DNA from: Clavibacter michiganensis | GTDB taxonomy: Bacteria > Actinomycetota > Actinomycetes > Actinomycetales > Microbacteriaceae | Reading direction: 5' to 3' | DNA length: 64,000 nucleotides | NCBI GenBank assembly: GCA_002150995.1 | Contig: MDHJ01000001.1 | Coordinates: forward strand, 682,001 to 746,000 | Position numbers and translations under genes: made by a program | Notes under the pieces: model-generated | Databases searched by the model: none | What the model was told of the DNA's origin: nothing | Seen by the model: the letters and a program-made list of their open reading frames with translations, nothing else | Shown: piece after piece, positions 45,640-56,438 of the stretch | How positions within the stretch are numbered: the stretch's first letter is position 1 | How the letters are laid out: the number at the start of each line of letters is the position of its first letter

Positions 45640-45788
45640 TCCGGATCCTGCCCGGCTCGTGCCCGAGCGACTCGAGCGGCCGGCGCGGGGACGCCCTCGG
45701 GCGCCTCTCGTGCGCCGTCCGCGGACGCCCTGGAGCGCCTCGCCTCGCCTCGCCTGCGCGGAGCGTGGGCGCCCCGGGCGCACGTTAA

Positions 45789-45817
45789 CGGACCCGCCTC
45801 GCGAGGAGACGGGTCCG
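45789..45817. terminator. Bidirectional terminator between purM and DUF3073 genes
   Basis: CGGACCCG and CGGGTCCG arms enclose an inner CCTC/GAGG stem. It lies 31 bases beyond the DUF3073 stop on the minus strand. Confidence 0.75.
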
Positions 45818-45847
45818 ATGCGCGACCGGCGCGTGCCGGTGGCGGGG

Positions 45848-46057
45848 TCAGGCGCGCTTCTGCTCGTCGCCCGGGACGTAGGCGTCGGGCTCGTCGGCGT
45901 ACTCGTCCCACTTGGCGGCCTCGGCCGCGTACTGCTCGTCGACCTCCCCGTGGGTGGTCAGCTCGCGCTCCAGCTGGGTGTAGTCCACATTGGGACTGAA
46001 CGACTTCAGCTCTCGCGCGATCTTGGTGTGCTTAGCTTTTTGACGGCCGCGCCCCAT
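45848..46057 (-). CDS. DUF3073 family protein
   Basis: The 69-residue protein begins MGRGRQKAKHTKIARELKSF and continues SPNVDYTQLEREL and AKWDEYADEPDAY. A basic head with an acidic tail is typical of DUF3073, a conserved actinobacterial family of unknown function often encoded beside purM. The start at 46057 follows GTGAGGGGG. A TAGGTT box on the minus strand about 75 bases upstream could be its -10. A slightly earlier ATG would add MRGSR and is less likely. Confidence 0.9.
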   Translation of the reverse strand: MGRGRQKAKHTKIARELKSFSPNVDYTQLERELTTHGEVDEQYAAEAAKWDEYADEPDAYVPGDEQKRA

Positions 46058-46602
46058 GCGAGACCCCCTCACGACTCAGGCCCCGATGGGCGGTGACAAC
46101 GCTGGATGCAGCGGACAGGGATTGGAGAAAACCTAGGGGCTACCCTAACATGTGGGCCTCGTCGTCCCGGGCGTGTCCTCGCCGCCCGGAGGGCCCGCGA
46201 GAGCCGTCCTCGTCGTCGACGGGAGCGCGGATGCCCGGGAGGCCGGGCGCTTTCCCGGGCGTCGCCGGAGCCGCGAATCCGCTGAGACCCCGGGTGCGAC
46301 CATCGGGGATCGGCTGGCCCCTCTCCGGGTCTCCCGGCGCTCGTCCGGCCCGGCGGGAGAGTGGACCGCTCCGGGGGCGAGGGTCGCGCGGAGGCCGGCG
46401 CCGTCCGCGGGAACTCGCGGCGCAGCCCCGCGCGGATCCGGATCCTTCGGGTCGATCCGGACGTCATCCGACCGGCCCGGGTGCATCGCCTTCGGCGCAC
46501 GCCGCTTCACCGGTCGACCTGCACGAGCTCTCGGGGGAAGAGTTCGTGCGCTAACGAGTGTATCCCGATGTCCCCCTTTTCGAGGACTCGGAGGGCGACG
46601 AC
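46058..46602. other. 545-base gap without a convincing gene
   Basis: It holds the upstream region of the DUF3073 gene at its left end and the terminator of the DUF3618 gene at its right end. Open frames here on both strands are Arg/Pro/Gly-rich artefacts. A plus-strand frame ending VDLHELSGEEFVR at 46554 looks less random but has no proper start or family. Confidence 0.5.
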
Positions 46603-46638
46603 GAGGGGGAGCCGCGCCGGGCGGCACGGCTCCCCCTC
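46603..46638 (-). terminator. Terminator after DUF3618 operon
   Basis: Perfect 12-base arms GAGGGGGAGCCG and CGGCTCCCCCTC with a 12-base loop, 13 bases past the DUF3618 stop. Confidence 0.85.
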
Positions 46639-46651
46639 CGGTTGCTCCGGA

Positions 46652-47215
46652 TCAGCTCCGGGCGTCGTCCTGGACGGTCTGCCTCGCGTCCTGGGCGCTG
46701 CCCTTCACGTCCTGCGCGGTGGACTGCGCCTCGGACCGGACGGTCTCGGCGGAGTCGGTCGCGGTGCCCTTCACCGCCTCCGCGGCCTGCTGCGCGGGCT
46801 CCTTGAGCTCGCCGGCGACGTCCTTGGCCGCGTCGGTCGCCTTCTCCACGAGGGGCTGCGCCTTGTCCTTCACGGTCGAGGCGAGCCCCTTCTCCGTGTC
46901 GCTCGCCGGGATCAGCGAGGCGATGACGAGGCCGGCGCCGAACGCGACGAGCCCGAGGCCGAGGGGGTTGCCCCTCGCCCTGGCCTTCGCGCCGCCCGCG
47001 GTGCCGGAGACGGCGTCGCCCACGCTCGCGCGGGCATCGCTCGTGGAGCCGAGGACGCTGTCCTTCACGTTCGAGAACGCGCCGCGCACCTTCTCGGTCT
47101 GGCGCTGGGCCACCTTCGCGGGGGTGACCTTGTCGGCCACCGCGTCCACGTCGACGCTCAGCTCCTCGCGGGTGCGCTCGATGTCGGCGCGGATCTGGTC
47201 GGGGTTGTCGCTCAT
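46652..47215 (-). CDS. DUF3618 family membrane protein
   Basis: The 187-residue protein opens with MSDNPDQIRADIERTREELS, the DUF3618 signature, then a long amphipathic region, one membrane segment (LGLGLVAFGAGLVIASLIPA, about 87-106) and an Ala/Lys/Glu-rich helical tail with recurring VKGxAxDxAxxV-type units. Its ATG overlaps the stop of the holin-type gene by four bases. It is the last of three coupled genes that are often found together in actinobacteria and are linked with the cell envelope; function is unknown. Confidence 0.88.
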   Translation of the reverse strand: MSDNPDQIRADIERTREELSVDVDAVADKVTPAKVAQRQTEKVRGAFSNVKDSVLGSTSDARASVGDAVSGTAGGAKARARGNPLGLGLVAFGAGLVIASLIPASDTEKGLASTVKDKAQPLVEKATDAAKDVAGELKEPAQQAAEAVKGTATDSAETVRSEAQSTAQDVKGSAQDARQTVQDDARS

Positions 47216-47631
47216 CGGTCTGCCTCGTTCCTCTTCATCGCTTCGGGGATCCTCTTGACGCTCTCGGCCGTGCGGGGCGCGCCCTGCACGGTCTTGAGCT
47301 GCTTGCGGCCCTGCAGGTACAGGACCAGGCCGATCACGGCCCAGATCACGGCGACGACGACCGCGGCCCAGGCCAGGTCGTCGAACCAGTACGACAGGGC
47401 GTACATGAGGGCGAGGGAGAGGAAGAGCACGGCCATGATGCCCGCGTAGCCGGCGCCGCCGAGCAGGCCCGCGCCCTTCCCGGCCTTCTTCGCCGAGTCG
47501 CCGATCTCCGCCTTGGCGAGGGCGATCTCCTGCCTCATGAGCGTGGAGACGTCCTTCGTCACGTCGCCGAGGAGGTCGCCGAGGCTCGTGGTCGCGGCCT
47601 TCTCCTCGGAGGGGGTGTGCCCGTCGCTCAT
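47212..47631 (-). CDS. Phage-holin-family (DUF1469) membrane protein
   Basis: The 139-residue protein starts with a soluble helix SLGDLLGDVTKDVSTLMRQE, LAKAEIGDSAKKAGKGAGLL, then two membrane helices (about 55-78 and 85-105) around YWFDDLAWAAVVVAV and a basic tail. This is the DUF1469/holin superfamily III layout; the holin name is by family only and does not imply phage. ATGA overlaps connect it to both neighbours in the operon. Confidence 0.88.
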   Translation of the reverse strand: MSDGHTPSEEKAATTSLGDLLGDVTKDVSTLMRQEIALAKAEIGDSAKKAGKGAGLLGGAGYAGIMAVLFLSLALMYALSYWFDDLAWAAVVVAVIWAVIGLVLYLQGRKQLKTVQGAPRTAESVKRIPEAMKRNEADR

Positions 47632-48542
47632 GCTCGTGGCCGATCCGTGGGCTCGCCCGCGCCGAAGGCCCCGGTCAGCGGGTCGACGGGCCGCGTCTCG
47701 TCGTACAACGGCGTCGCGCCCGTCACGTCGTCCGCGTCGTCGTAGGGGCCGACACCGACCGGGTCGTCCGCGCCGAGCTGGGTCGACGGGAGGTCCGCCG
47801 TCGTCGCGGCCGCGGGGGCCGCGGGCGCGACGTATCCGGGTGCGGCCGCGGCGGTCGGCTCAGTGGCGCCCGGAGCGCCCGTGGCGCCCGTCGTGCTCGG
47901 AGCACCCGTGGTGCCCGTGGCGCCCGTGGCCTCGGGCCCGGCCTCGTCGTGGGCCTCGCTGGCGAGCGAGCGCGTCAGGCGGCCCACGGCGACGCCCGCG
48001 ACGACGGCGAGCCCTGCGAACAGGCCCGGCCGACGGCGCGCGAAGTCGGTGACGTCCGAGAGGAGCGTCCCCGGGTCGCGGCCCTCGAGGTAGTCGGCCG
48101 CGCTGCCCGCGCGACGGGAGACCTGGGCGACGAGCTCGCTCGCGAGACCGGTGCTCTCCGACCTGTCGCCCATGTCGCGGAGCTCGTCGCTGAGCGTCCG
48201 CAGGCTGCCCGCCGCCTTCTCCTGCTGCACGCCGGTCTGCTGGCGGAGCTGGTCGCGGGTCTCGCTGACGAGGCCCTGGATCTGGCTGCGCGCCTCCGAC
48301 GCGACCTTCCCGGCCTCGTCCCTCGTGACGCCGGCGACGTGCTGGGTGCCGGCCTTGGCGTCCGAGGCGACGCCCGCGGCCTGCTCCTTCGCGGTGTCCT
48401 TCGTGCTGCCGCTGCCGCTGCCGCTGCCGCCGGCCGTGGCGGTCCCGGTCGTCGACGTGACGGTCGCGGGGACGACGGCGTACGCGTCGTCGGCGTCGGT
48501 CCCGGCGCCCGTGGGCACCGCCGGTGAGATGTCGTTCGACAT
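47628..48542 (-). CDS. Membrane-anchored YtxH-like/hypothetical protein, first gene of envelope operon
   Basis: The 304-residue protein has a Thr/Ser/Gly-rich N-terminus, then a helical region ASDAKAGTQHVAGVTRDEAG, KVASEARSQIQGLVSETRDQ of the late-embryogenesis or YtxH kind. Next come VAQVSRRAGSAADYLEGRDP, DVTDFARRRPGLFAGLAVVA (about 165-184, a membrane segment), and a long low-complexity tail rich in Thr, Gly, Ala, Pro. No enzyme motif is seen. Its stop overlaps the holin-type start by four bases. A structural envelope role is inferred from the company it keeps. Confidence 0.8.
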   Translation of the reverse strand: MSNDISPAVPTGAGTDADDAYAVVPATVTSTTGTATAGGSGSGSGSTKDTAKEQAAGVASDAKAGTQHVAGVTRDEAGKVASEARSQIQGLVSETRDQLRQQTGVQQEKAAGSLRTLSDELRDMGDRSESTGLASELVAQVSRRAGSAADYLEGRDPGTLLSDVTDFARRRPGLFAGLAVVAGVAVGRLTRSLASEAHDEAGPEATGATGTTGAPSTTGATGAPGATEPTAAAAPGYVAPAAPAAATTADLPSTQLGADDPVGVGPYDDADDVTGATPLYDETRPVDPLTGAFGAGEPTDRPRA

Positions 48543-48641
48543 GTGTTCCCTCTCGCTGCTGATCGTGATCGTGTTCGAGATCGCCGGAGCCGCAAGGCCC
48601 GGCGATGACCTACACAACTCCGCAGGGAGCAGGACTGAGAA

Positions 48642-48666
48642 GGGGCCCCGTCGAAAACGGGGCCCC
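48642..48666 (-). terminator. Terminator after KimA-like gene
   Basis: Perfect ten-base arms GGGGCCCCGT and ACGGGGCCCC with a five-base loop. On the minus strand it is followed by TTCTC. It lies 38 bases past the permease stop. Confidence 0.85.
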
Positions 48667-48704
48667 CTAACAATTTGCGCGCGAATGCGCTATGCGCGTC
48701 GGCG

Positions 48705-50762
48705 CTACGGCGACTTGCGACCGCTCGTGTGCTTGACCGGCGTCACGGGCGGGCCCGGACGGCGGGCGGCCGGTCGCACGGGCTCGCCGCGGCGGTCCTG
48801 GCCGGGCACGGGACGCGAGCGCCGCCCGTAGATGAGCTCCGAGGAGTCCAGGAGCCACGGCACCAGCGCCAGCGTGACGCCGTGCACGAGCAGCAGCTTC
48901 TGGCGGATCCGCCGGGCCTTGTGGTTGTGCAGCAGCGTCTCCCACCAGTGGCCGACGATGTAGACGGGCGTGTAGACCGTGATGATCTCGCTGCCGTGCT
49001 CCTCGCGGCGGGACTTCAGGTACTTGATGAGCGGGAAGCTGATGTCCCGGTACGGCGAGGCGACGACGCGCAGCGGCATGTCGATCTCCATCTCGACCCA
49101 CTGCCGCTCCAGGAGCCTCGTGGCGTCGTCGTCGATGGAGACGTGCACGGCCTCGATGCTGTCGTGGTTCGCGGCGATGGCGTAGTCGAGGGCCTTGAGG
49201 ACGGGCTTCTGCATGCGCCCCACCAGCACGACCGCGTGGTCGCCCGTGGAGCCGAAGACCGTGACGGGGTCGACCTCGATCTCCTTCTCGACGTCCCGGT
49301 AGTAGCGGTTGACGCCGAGCATGAGGAGGAACAGCACGGGCATGATCGCGAACACGAGCCAGGCGCCGTGCGTGAACTTGGTGATGGTCACGACGATGAG
49401 CACGAGCGCCGTGAGCAGCGCGCCGAACGCGTTGATGGACAGGCTGCGGATGACCTCGCCCCGGTCGGCGCACCCGGCCCGCAGCATCCGCAGCCAGTGG
49501 ACCACCATGCCCGTCTGCCCGAGGGTGAACGACACGAAGACGCCGATGATGTAGAGCTGGATGAGCTGCGTGAGGTTCGCCTGGTACACGACCAGGATCA
49601 GCGTCGCGCCGAGGGCCAGCAGCAGCATGCCGTTGCTGTAGACGAGGCGGTCGCCGCGCGTCAGCAGCGACTTGGGCGCGTAGGCGTCCTTCGCGAGCAC
49701 GGAGCCCAGCAGCGGGAAGCCGTTGAACGCCGTGTTGGCGGCGAGGAGCAGCACGGCCGCGGTGGTGGCCTGCAGCAGGTAGAACATGATGCTGCCGTCG
49801 CCGAACGTGGCCGCGGCGACCTGGGCCATGAGGCTCTTCTGCGGCTCCGTGGCGCACTCGGCCCAGCCGATGAGGTCGCACGGGTGCTCGCCGTAGTGGA
49901 CGCGGGCGATGAGGGCCAGCGACGTGAGGCCGACGAACAGGACGATGGCGGTGCCGCCCATGATCACGAGGGTCGACTGGGCGTTCCTGACCTTCGGCGT
50001 GCGGAAGGCGGGCACGCCGTTCGAGATGGCCTCGACGCCCGTGAGGGCCGAGCACCCGCTCGAGAACGCCCGGAGCAGCAGGAGGATGAAGGCGACCTGC
50101 GACAGGCTCGGGGTGTCGACCGTGTAGGCGGCGGACTCCGCGACGGGCGCATCGCCGAGCGCCGTGCGGGCGAGGCCCACCGCGATCATGACGCCGACGC
50201 TCGCGATGAAGAGGTAGGTGGGCACCGCGAACGCCTTGCTCGACTCGCGGACGCCGCGGAGGTTGACCGCCGCGAGGAGGGCCACGAAGAAGACCGCGAT
50301 CTCGACGCGGAACGGGGCGATCTCGGGGATGGCGCTGATGATGTTGTCGACGCCGGAGGCGACCGACACGGCCACGGTGAGGATGTAGTCCACGAGGAGG
50401 GCGGACGCGACGACGAGGCCGGCCTTCTCGCCGAGGTTCTTGTGGGCGACCTCGTAGTCGCCGCCGCCCGACGGGTACGCCTTGATGAGCTGGCGGTAGC
50501 TGAGGACCACGACCACGAGCAGGATCACGACGCAGGCCGCCACCCAGGGCGCGAAGCTCAGGAACGCGAGGCCGCCGAGCGTGAGGATGAGGAGCAGCTC
50601 CTGCGGGGCGTAGGCCACCGAGCTCAGCGGGTCGCTCGCGAAGATGGGCAGCGCCAGGTGCTTGGGGAGCAGCTGGCCCTCGAGCTTGTCGCTGGCGAGC
50701 TTCTCGCCGATGAGCAGCCGCTTGGCGGGACTGCTCTCGGGAGCCTGGGGGTCCGGAGTCAC
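48705..50762 (-). CDS. APC-superfamily permease, KimA-like potassium importer candidate
   Basis: The 685-residue protein has 12 membrane helices and a C-terminal cytoplasmic domain. It has ALPIFASDPLSSVAYAPQEL at helix 1, SYRQLIKAYPSGGGDYEVAH (helix 3 entry), VDYILTVAVSVASGVDNIIS, and FSSGCSALTGVEAISNGVPA. The tail contains a UspA-like part (DHAVVLVGRMQKPVLKALDY, then VHVSIDDDATRLLE). This plan matches KimA-type H+-coupled K+ importers and related unnamed permeases. The GTG start follows a TATCGT box by eight bases, so the transcript may be leaderless; no c-di-AMP riboswitch fits in the 88 bases upstream. Confidence 0.85.
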   Translation of the reverse strand: MTPDPQAPESSPAKRLLIGEKLASDKLEGQLLPKHLALPIFASDPLSSVAYAPQELLLILTLGGLAFLSFAPWVAACVVILLVVVVLSYRQLIKAYPSGGGDYEVAHKNLGEKAGLVVASALLVDYILTVAVSVASGVDNIISAIPEIAPFRVEIAVFFVALLAAVNLRGVRESSKAFAVPTYLFIASVGVMIAVGLARTALGDAPVAESAAYTVDTPSLSQVAFILLLLRAFSSGCSALTGVEAISNGVPAFRTPKVRNAQSTLVIMGGTAIVLFVGLTSLALIARVHYGEHPCDLIGWAECATEPQKSLMAQVAAATFGDGSIMFYLLQATTAAVLLLAANTAFNGFPLLGSVLAKDAYAPKSLLTRGDRLVYSNGMLLLALGATLILVVYQANLTQLIQLYIIGVFVSFTLGQTGMVVHWLRMLRAGCADRGEVIRSLSINAFGALLTALVLIVVTITKFTHGAWLVFAIMPVLFLLMLGVNRYYRDVEKEIEVDPVTVFGSTGDHAVVLVGRMQKPVLKALDYAIAANHDSIEAVHVSIDDDATRLLERQWVEMEIDMPLRVVASPYRDISFPLIKYLKSRREEHGSEIITVYTPVYIVGHWWETLLHNHKARRIRQKLLLVHGVTLALVPWLLDSSELIYGRRSRPVPGQDRRGEPVRPAARRPGPPVTPVKHTSGRKSP

Positions 50763-50770
50763 GAGCGGCA

Positions 50771-50776
50771 ACGATA
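50771..50776 (-). promoter_or_regulatory. -10 box for the KimA-like gene
   Basis: TATCGT on the minus strand ends eight bases before the GTG at 50762. Confidence 0.5.
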
Positions 50777-50850
50777 CCCCGCGACATGCCCGGGTCGCGA
50801 CGGTTCCGGGAGCGGCGTCCCCGGGCGCCGGATCCGCGTCGTCCCGCGGA

Positions 50851-51516
50851 CTATCCGGCCGTCGCGACCGGTCCCGTGGGCATGGTCCCGGCGGCGTCCC
50901 CGGACGGGCCGCCGCGGCCGCGCCGACGCCGCGGGCGCACGGGCACGGGGAGGTCGAACAGGGGCAGGGTCCGCTGGACGATCGGGCCGATCAGGAGGGC
51001 GAACGCGAGCGTGCCGAGCCCCACGTTCCCGCCGAGGACCCACCCGATCGCGAGCACGACCAGCTCGATCCCCACGCGCACGCGCCACACCGGCCAGCCC
51101 GTGCGGCGGTGGATGCCCGTCATGAGGCCGTCGCGGGGGCCCGGCCCGAAGTGCGCGCCGATGTAGAGGCCCGTCGCGAACCCGAGCAGCACGAGGCCGC
51201 CGGCGAAGAGGGGGACGCGGATCCAGAGGCTGTCGACCACCGGCACGACGACGAGCGCGACCTGGGCGCTGTAGCCCACGAAGACCACGTTGAGCACGGT
51301 GCCCCAGCCGGGGCGCTGGCGGATGGGGATCCAGAGCAGCAGCACGAGCGCGCCGATGATGTTCGTCACCAGCCCGAAGGGGAGGCCGGTGCGCACGGTG
51401 ACGCCCTGGGAGAGGACGTCCCAGGGGGAGACGCCGATGCCCGCCTGGAGCATCATCCCGATGGCGAAGCCGTAGAGGAAGATGCCGAGGGCAAACTGGA
51501 CTGAGCGACGGAGCAT
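50851..51516 (-). CDS. YczE-like membrane protein
   Basis: The 221-residue protein has five to six membrane helices. It has FALGIFLYGFAIGMMLQAGI, GVSPWDVLSQGVTVRTGLPF (about 27-46), LLWIPIRQRPGWGTVLNVVF, and IGAHFGPGPRDGLMTGIHRR (about 127-146), which are hallmarks of the YczE family. A basic/Gly-rich tail ends it. Function is unknown. It diverges from a MocR-type regulator across 63 bases, an association recognised for YczE proteins, so it is probably the regulated target. ATG 51516 was chosen; the ribosome site is weak. Confidence 0.87.
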   Translation of the reverse strand: MLRRSVQFALGIFLYGFAIGMMLQAGIGVSPWDVLSQGVTVRTGLPFGLVTNIIGALVLLLWIPIRQRPGWGTVLNVVFVGYSAQVALVVVPVVDSLWIRVPLFAGGLVLLGFATGLYIGAHFGPGPRDGLMTGIHRRTGWPVWRVRVGIELVVLAIGWVLGGNVGLGTLAFALLIGPIVQRTLPLFDLPVPVRPRRRRGRGGPSGDAAGTMPTGPVATAG

Positions 51517-51525
51517 GAGGGAGAT

Positions 51526-51564
51526 CCAATCGCGGGCGGGGCTTGCGGGACAAGGGGCCAATCG
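51526..51564. promoter_or_regulatory. Direct repeats between mocR and yczE-like genes
   Basis: CCAATCG occurs at 51526-51532 and again at 51558-51564, a 32-base period (three helical turns). MocR regulators typically bind direct repeats in such divergent regions. Confidence 0.55.
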
Positions 51565-51579
51565 GCAGGCTGTGGCCTC

Positions 51580-53043
51580 ATGACGCCGTCCGGATCCGCT
51601 CCCTCCGCCGTGTTCGGCACCACCGCCCTCCTCGCCCTGCTCGGCGAGTGGACCCGGACGGGCAGCCCGGCGTACCGGGCGCTCGCGGACGGCATCCGGC
51701 GCCTCGTCCTCGACGGCCGCGTGCCGGTCGGCGCGCGCCTGCCCGCCGAGCGCGAGCTCGCCGCGGCGCTCGGCCTCAGCCGCACCACCGTCGCGGGCAC
51801 GTACGCGGCCCTCCGCGAGACCGGCCACCTCGAGAGCCGGCGCGGCTCCGGCAGCGTGACCCGGATCCCGCGGCGCGAGCCGGACGCGGAGGGGGAGGGG
51901 CCCGAGGTGGCCGACATGAGCCGTGCCGCCGTGCCCGCCGCGCCCGCGCTCGCCGAGGCCGCGATGCGCGCCGCCGCCCGGCTGCCGGCTCACCTCGACG
52001 GGCACGGCTACGACGTCGAGGGCCTGCCGGCGCTCCGCGAGGCGATCGCGGCCCGCTACCGCGTCCGCGGCCTGCCCACCGAGGCCGAGGACGTCATGGT
52101 GACGGTGGGTGCGCAGCACGCCATCGGGCTGCTGGCGTCCGTCCTGGTGCACCGCGGCGACCGCGCCCTCGTGGAGCAGCCGAGCTACCCCCATGCGATC
52201 CAGGCGCTGCGCGACGCCGGCGCGCGCCTCGTCGGGGTCGGCGTCGGCGCGGACGGCTGGGACGAGGACGTGCTCGAGCAGACCGTCCGCCGCACCCGCC
52301 CCGCGCTCGCGTACCTCATGCCCGACTTCCACAACCCGACCGGGCGGACGATGCCCGAGGACCAGCGCGCCCGGATCGTCGCGCTCGCCGAGGCGCACGG
52401 CGTCACCGTCGTGGCCGACGAGACGACCGCGGAGCTCGACATCGACCGGGCCGGGGCGCACCCGCCGCTCGCCGTGCACGGGTCGCCCGGCGCGGTCGTG
52501 CTGGTCGGGTCGGTCGGCAAGACCGTGTGGGGCGGCCTCCGGGTCGGCTGGATCCGCGCCGGCCGACCGCTCCTCCGCGAGCTCGCCCGGGCCCGCTCCG
52601 CCCGGGACCTCGGGACGCCCGTGCTCGAGCAGCTGGTCGTGGCGGAGGTGCTCGGCGGCATGGACGGGATCCTCGCCGGGCGCCGCGCGCGCCTCCGGGA
52701 GACGCGGGACCACGTGGAGGCCGAGCTCGCCCGGCGCTTCCCGGGCTGGCGGGTGCCGCACGTCGACGGCGGTCTCGCGGTCTGGGTGGGCATCGGCGCG
52801 CCCGTGAGCACCGAGCTGGCGCTCGCCGCCCGGTCCCGCGGGCTCGCGATCACCGGCGGCAGCCGCTTCGGGCACGACGGCGCGTTCGAGCGCTTCCTCC
52901 GGATCCCGATCACGGCGCCGCCGGCGGCCACGGACCGGGCGCTGGACATCCTCCAGGACGCGTGGCGCGGGCTCGCGCCCGACGCCGGGAGCGCGGACGC
53001 GCGTCGCGCGGACGACGTGGTGGACCGGTCCGTCCTGGTGTGA
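51580..53043 (+). CDS. MocR-type PLP-dependent regulator
   Basis: The 487-residue protein fuses a GntR winged helix to an aminotransferase fold. The first (about 25-95) has YRALADGIRRLVLDGRVPVG, ARLPAERELAAALGLSRTTV and the wing SRRGSGSVTR. The second (about 125-475) has MVTVGAQHAIGLLASVLVHR, PDFHNPTGRTMP, VVADETTAELD and the PLP-lysine loop VGSVGKTVWGGLRVGW. It most likely binds PLP and senses a vitamin or amine. It diverges from a YczE-type gene with the direct repeats between them. Confidence 0.93.
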   Translation: MTPSGSAPSAVFGTTALLALLGEWTRTGSPAYRALADGIRRLVLDGRVPVGARLPAERELAAALGLSRTTVAGTYAALRETGHLESRRGSGSVTRIPRREPDAEGEGPEVADMSRAAVPAAPALAEAAMRAAARLPAHLDGHGYDVEGLPALREAIAARYRVRGLPTEAEDVMVTVGAQHAIGLLASVLVHRGDRALVEQPSYPHAIQALRDAGARLVGVGVGADGWDEDVLEQTVRRTRPALAYLMPDFHNPTGRTMPEDQRARIVALAEAHGVTVVADETTAELDIDRAGAHPPLAVHGSPGAVVLVGSVGKTVWGGLRVGWIRAGRPLLRELARARSARDLGTPVLEQLVVAEVLGGMDGILAGRRARLRETRDHVEAELARRFPGWRVPHVDGGLAVWVGIGAPVSTELALAARSRGLAITGGSRFGHDGAFERFLRIPITAPPAATDRALDILQDAWRGLAPDAGSADARRADDVVDRSVLV

Positions 53044-53130
53044 CGGCGGCGCGATGGCCGGTGAGCGCCGGTCCGGGCACGGGTGCCTGGGTATCGCCCT
53101 TCGTGCACGAAGCAGTCGCGGGAGCGCGAG

Positions 53131-53136
53131 CATACT
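53131..53136 (+). promoter_or_regulatory. -10 box for leaderless glgX
   Basis: CATACT ends six bases before the GTG at 53143, with no ribosome site. Confidence 0.5.
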
Positions 53137-53142
53137 GAAGCG

Positions 53143-55224
<2,082 letters not shown>

Positions 55225-55243
55225 CCGCACCCGCACGACCGGC

Positions 55244-55275
55244 CGACGCGCCCCCGGGAGACCGGGGGCGCGTCG
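55244..55275 (+). terminator. Terminator after glgX
   Basis: Perfect 14-base arms CGACGCGCCCCCGG and CCGGGGGCGCGTCG with a four-base loop, 19 bases after the stop; the 3' flank is TCGCG. Confidence 0.88.
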
Positions 55276-55355
55276 TCGCGTCCGGGGTCCCGCCGCCCGG
55301 GCGTAGCGTGGAGGGTCGTCCGGATCCGCACCGCCGGGCAGTCGGAGGACCCCGC

Positions 55356-56438
55356 GTGACCGCTTCGCCCGCAGCCCGGCCGCCGTCGACGCGCGCGCTC
55401 GACCTCGAGGCTGCCGCGCGCGCCAGCGTCGGGCTGCTCGTCCCCCTGCTGGTGCTCCTCGCGATCGACCGCCTCGACCTCGCGCTCTACGCCTCCTTCG
55501 GCGCCTTCACGGGCCTGTACGGACGGAACGAGCGCTACCGGCTGCGGCTCGTGAGCGTCGGCGCGGCTGCCGGGATGATGCTCGTCGCGATCGCCACGGG
55601 CGTGCTGCTCTCGCTCGCCGACGCGCCGCTGGCGCTCGAGGCGGTGGGGCTCGCGATCGTGCTCGGCGGGGCGTCGCTCGTGTCGACCGCCATGAGCCTC
55701 GTGCCGCCCCATCCGCTGTTCCCCGTGTTCGGGCTCGTCGTCTGCGCGGCCGTGCCGGTCGACGCCGCGCAGGCCCGCGACGCCCTCGTGACCGCGGTGG
55801 CCGCGATCCTGTTCTCGGCGGGCGTCTGCATGTCCGGCTGGCTGCTGCGCCGGTGGGCGCCGGACGCCCACGCCCACCGCTTCCGCGCGCTGCCCCGGGT
55901 CCCCGTGCGGGACGCCGCCGTGCACCGCGATCCGGCCGCGTGGACGGCCGTCGCCGCCAACGTGGTCGGCGCCCTGGTCGCGGGCGGCATCGCCGTCGCG
56001 CTCGGCCTCGGCCACCACTACTGGGCGGTCGTGACGCTCGTCGCGGTGCTGCCCGTGGTGCGCGGACCGCTCTCGTTCACCCGGGTGGCGCACCGCGTGC
56101 TCGGGACGCTCGCCGGGTCGGTGGTCGCCGCGGGGATCCTCGCGCTGCACCTGCCCGTGGCGGCCGTCATCGCGGTCGCCGTGGCGTGCCAGTTCGCCGC
56201 GGAGCTCGCCGTCGGGCGTCACTACGGGCTGGCGCTCGTCTTCATCACGCCGCTCGCGCTCGTGATGGGCGGCCTCGGCCGGACCCAGCCGGTGATTCCG
56301 CTGGTGGCCGACCGCGTGGTCGACACGGTCGTGGGCGCCGCGGTCGGCGTGGCCGTGATCCTCGTGCTGCGGGCCCTCGCCCGGCGTCGTCGCCCTCGGG
56401 AGGGGCGGGCGGACGGCCGGCCGGCGGCCGCGGCCTAG
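55356..56438 (+). CDS. FUSC family (aromatic acid exporter-like) membrane protein
   Basis: The 360-residue protein has about ten membrane helices in two halves. Each half starts like the FUSC family: LDLALYASFGAFTGLYGRNE in the first (about 36-55) and HHYWAVVTLVAVLPVVRGPL, SFTRVAHRVLGTLAGSVVAA in the second (about 222-260). No large cytoplasmic domain follows, so it is a short version. Relatives export aromatic acids or fusaric acid. The GTG follows GGAGGACCCC. Its TAG is shared as CTAG with the stop of the convergent lipoprotein gene. Confidence 0.87.
   Translation: MTASPAARPPSTRALDLEAAARASVGLLVPLLVLLAIDRLDLALYASFGAFTGLYGRNERYRLRLVSVGAAAGMMLVAIATGVLLSLADAPLALEAVGLAIVLGGASLVSTAMSLVPPHPLFPVFGLVVCAAVPVDAAQARDALVTAVAAILFSAGVCMSGWLLRRWAPDAHAHRFRALPRVPVRDAAVHRDPAAWTAVAANVVGALVAGGIAVALGLGHHYWAVVTLVAVLPVVRGPLSFTRVAHRVLGTLAGSVVAAGILALHLPVAAVIAVAVACQFAAELAVGRHYGLALVFITPLALVMGGLGRTQPVIPLVADRVVDTVVGAAVGVAVILVLRALARRRRPREGRADGRPAAAA

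Noticed and set aside
46093..46554. Possible 153-residue gene in the gap before DUF3073
   Set aside because: Composition is Arg/Pro/Ser/Gly shadow-like, no ribosome site at its start and no family; only its last 13 residues look protein-like.
47212..47631. Prophage remnant because of a holin-family hit
   Set aside because: DUF1469 proteins are common chromosomal membrane proteins and no other phage gene, integrase or attachment site is near.
50763..50850. c-di-AMP (ydaO-type) riboswitch before the KimA-like gene
   Set aside because: Only 88 bases separate it from the next gene and a -10 box lies eight bases before the start codon, leaving no room for the aptamer.
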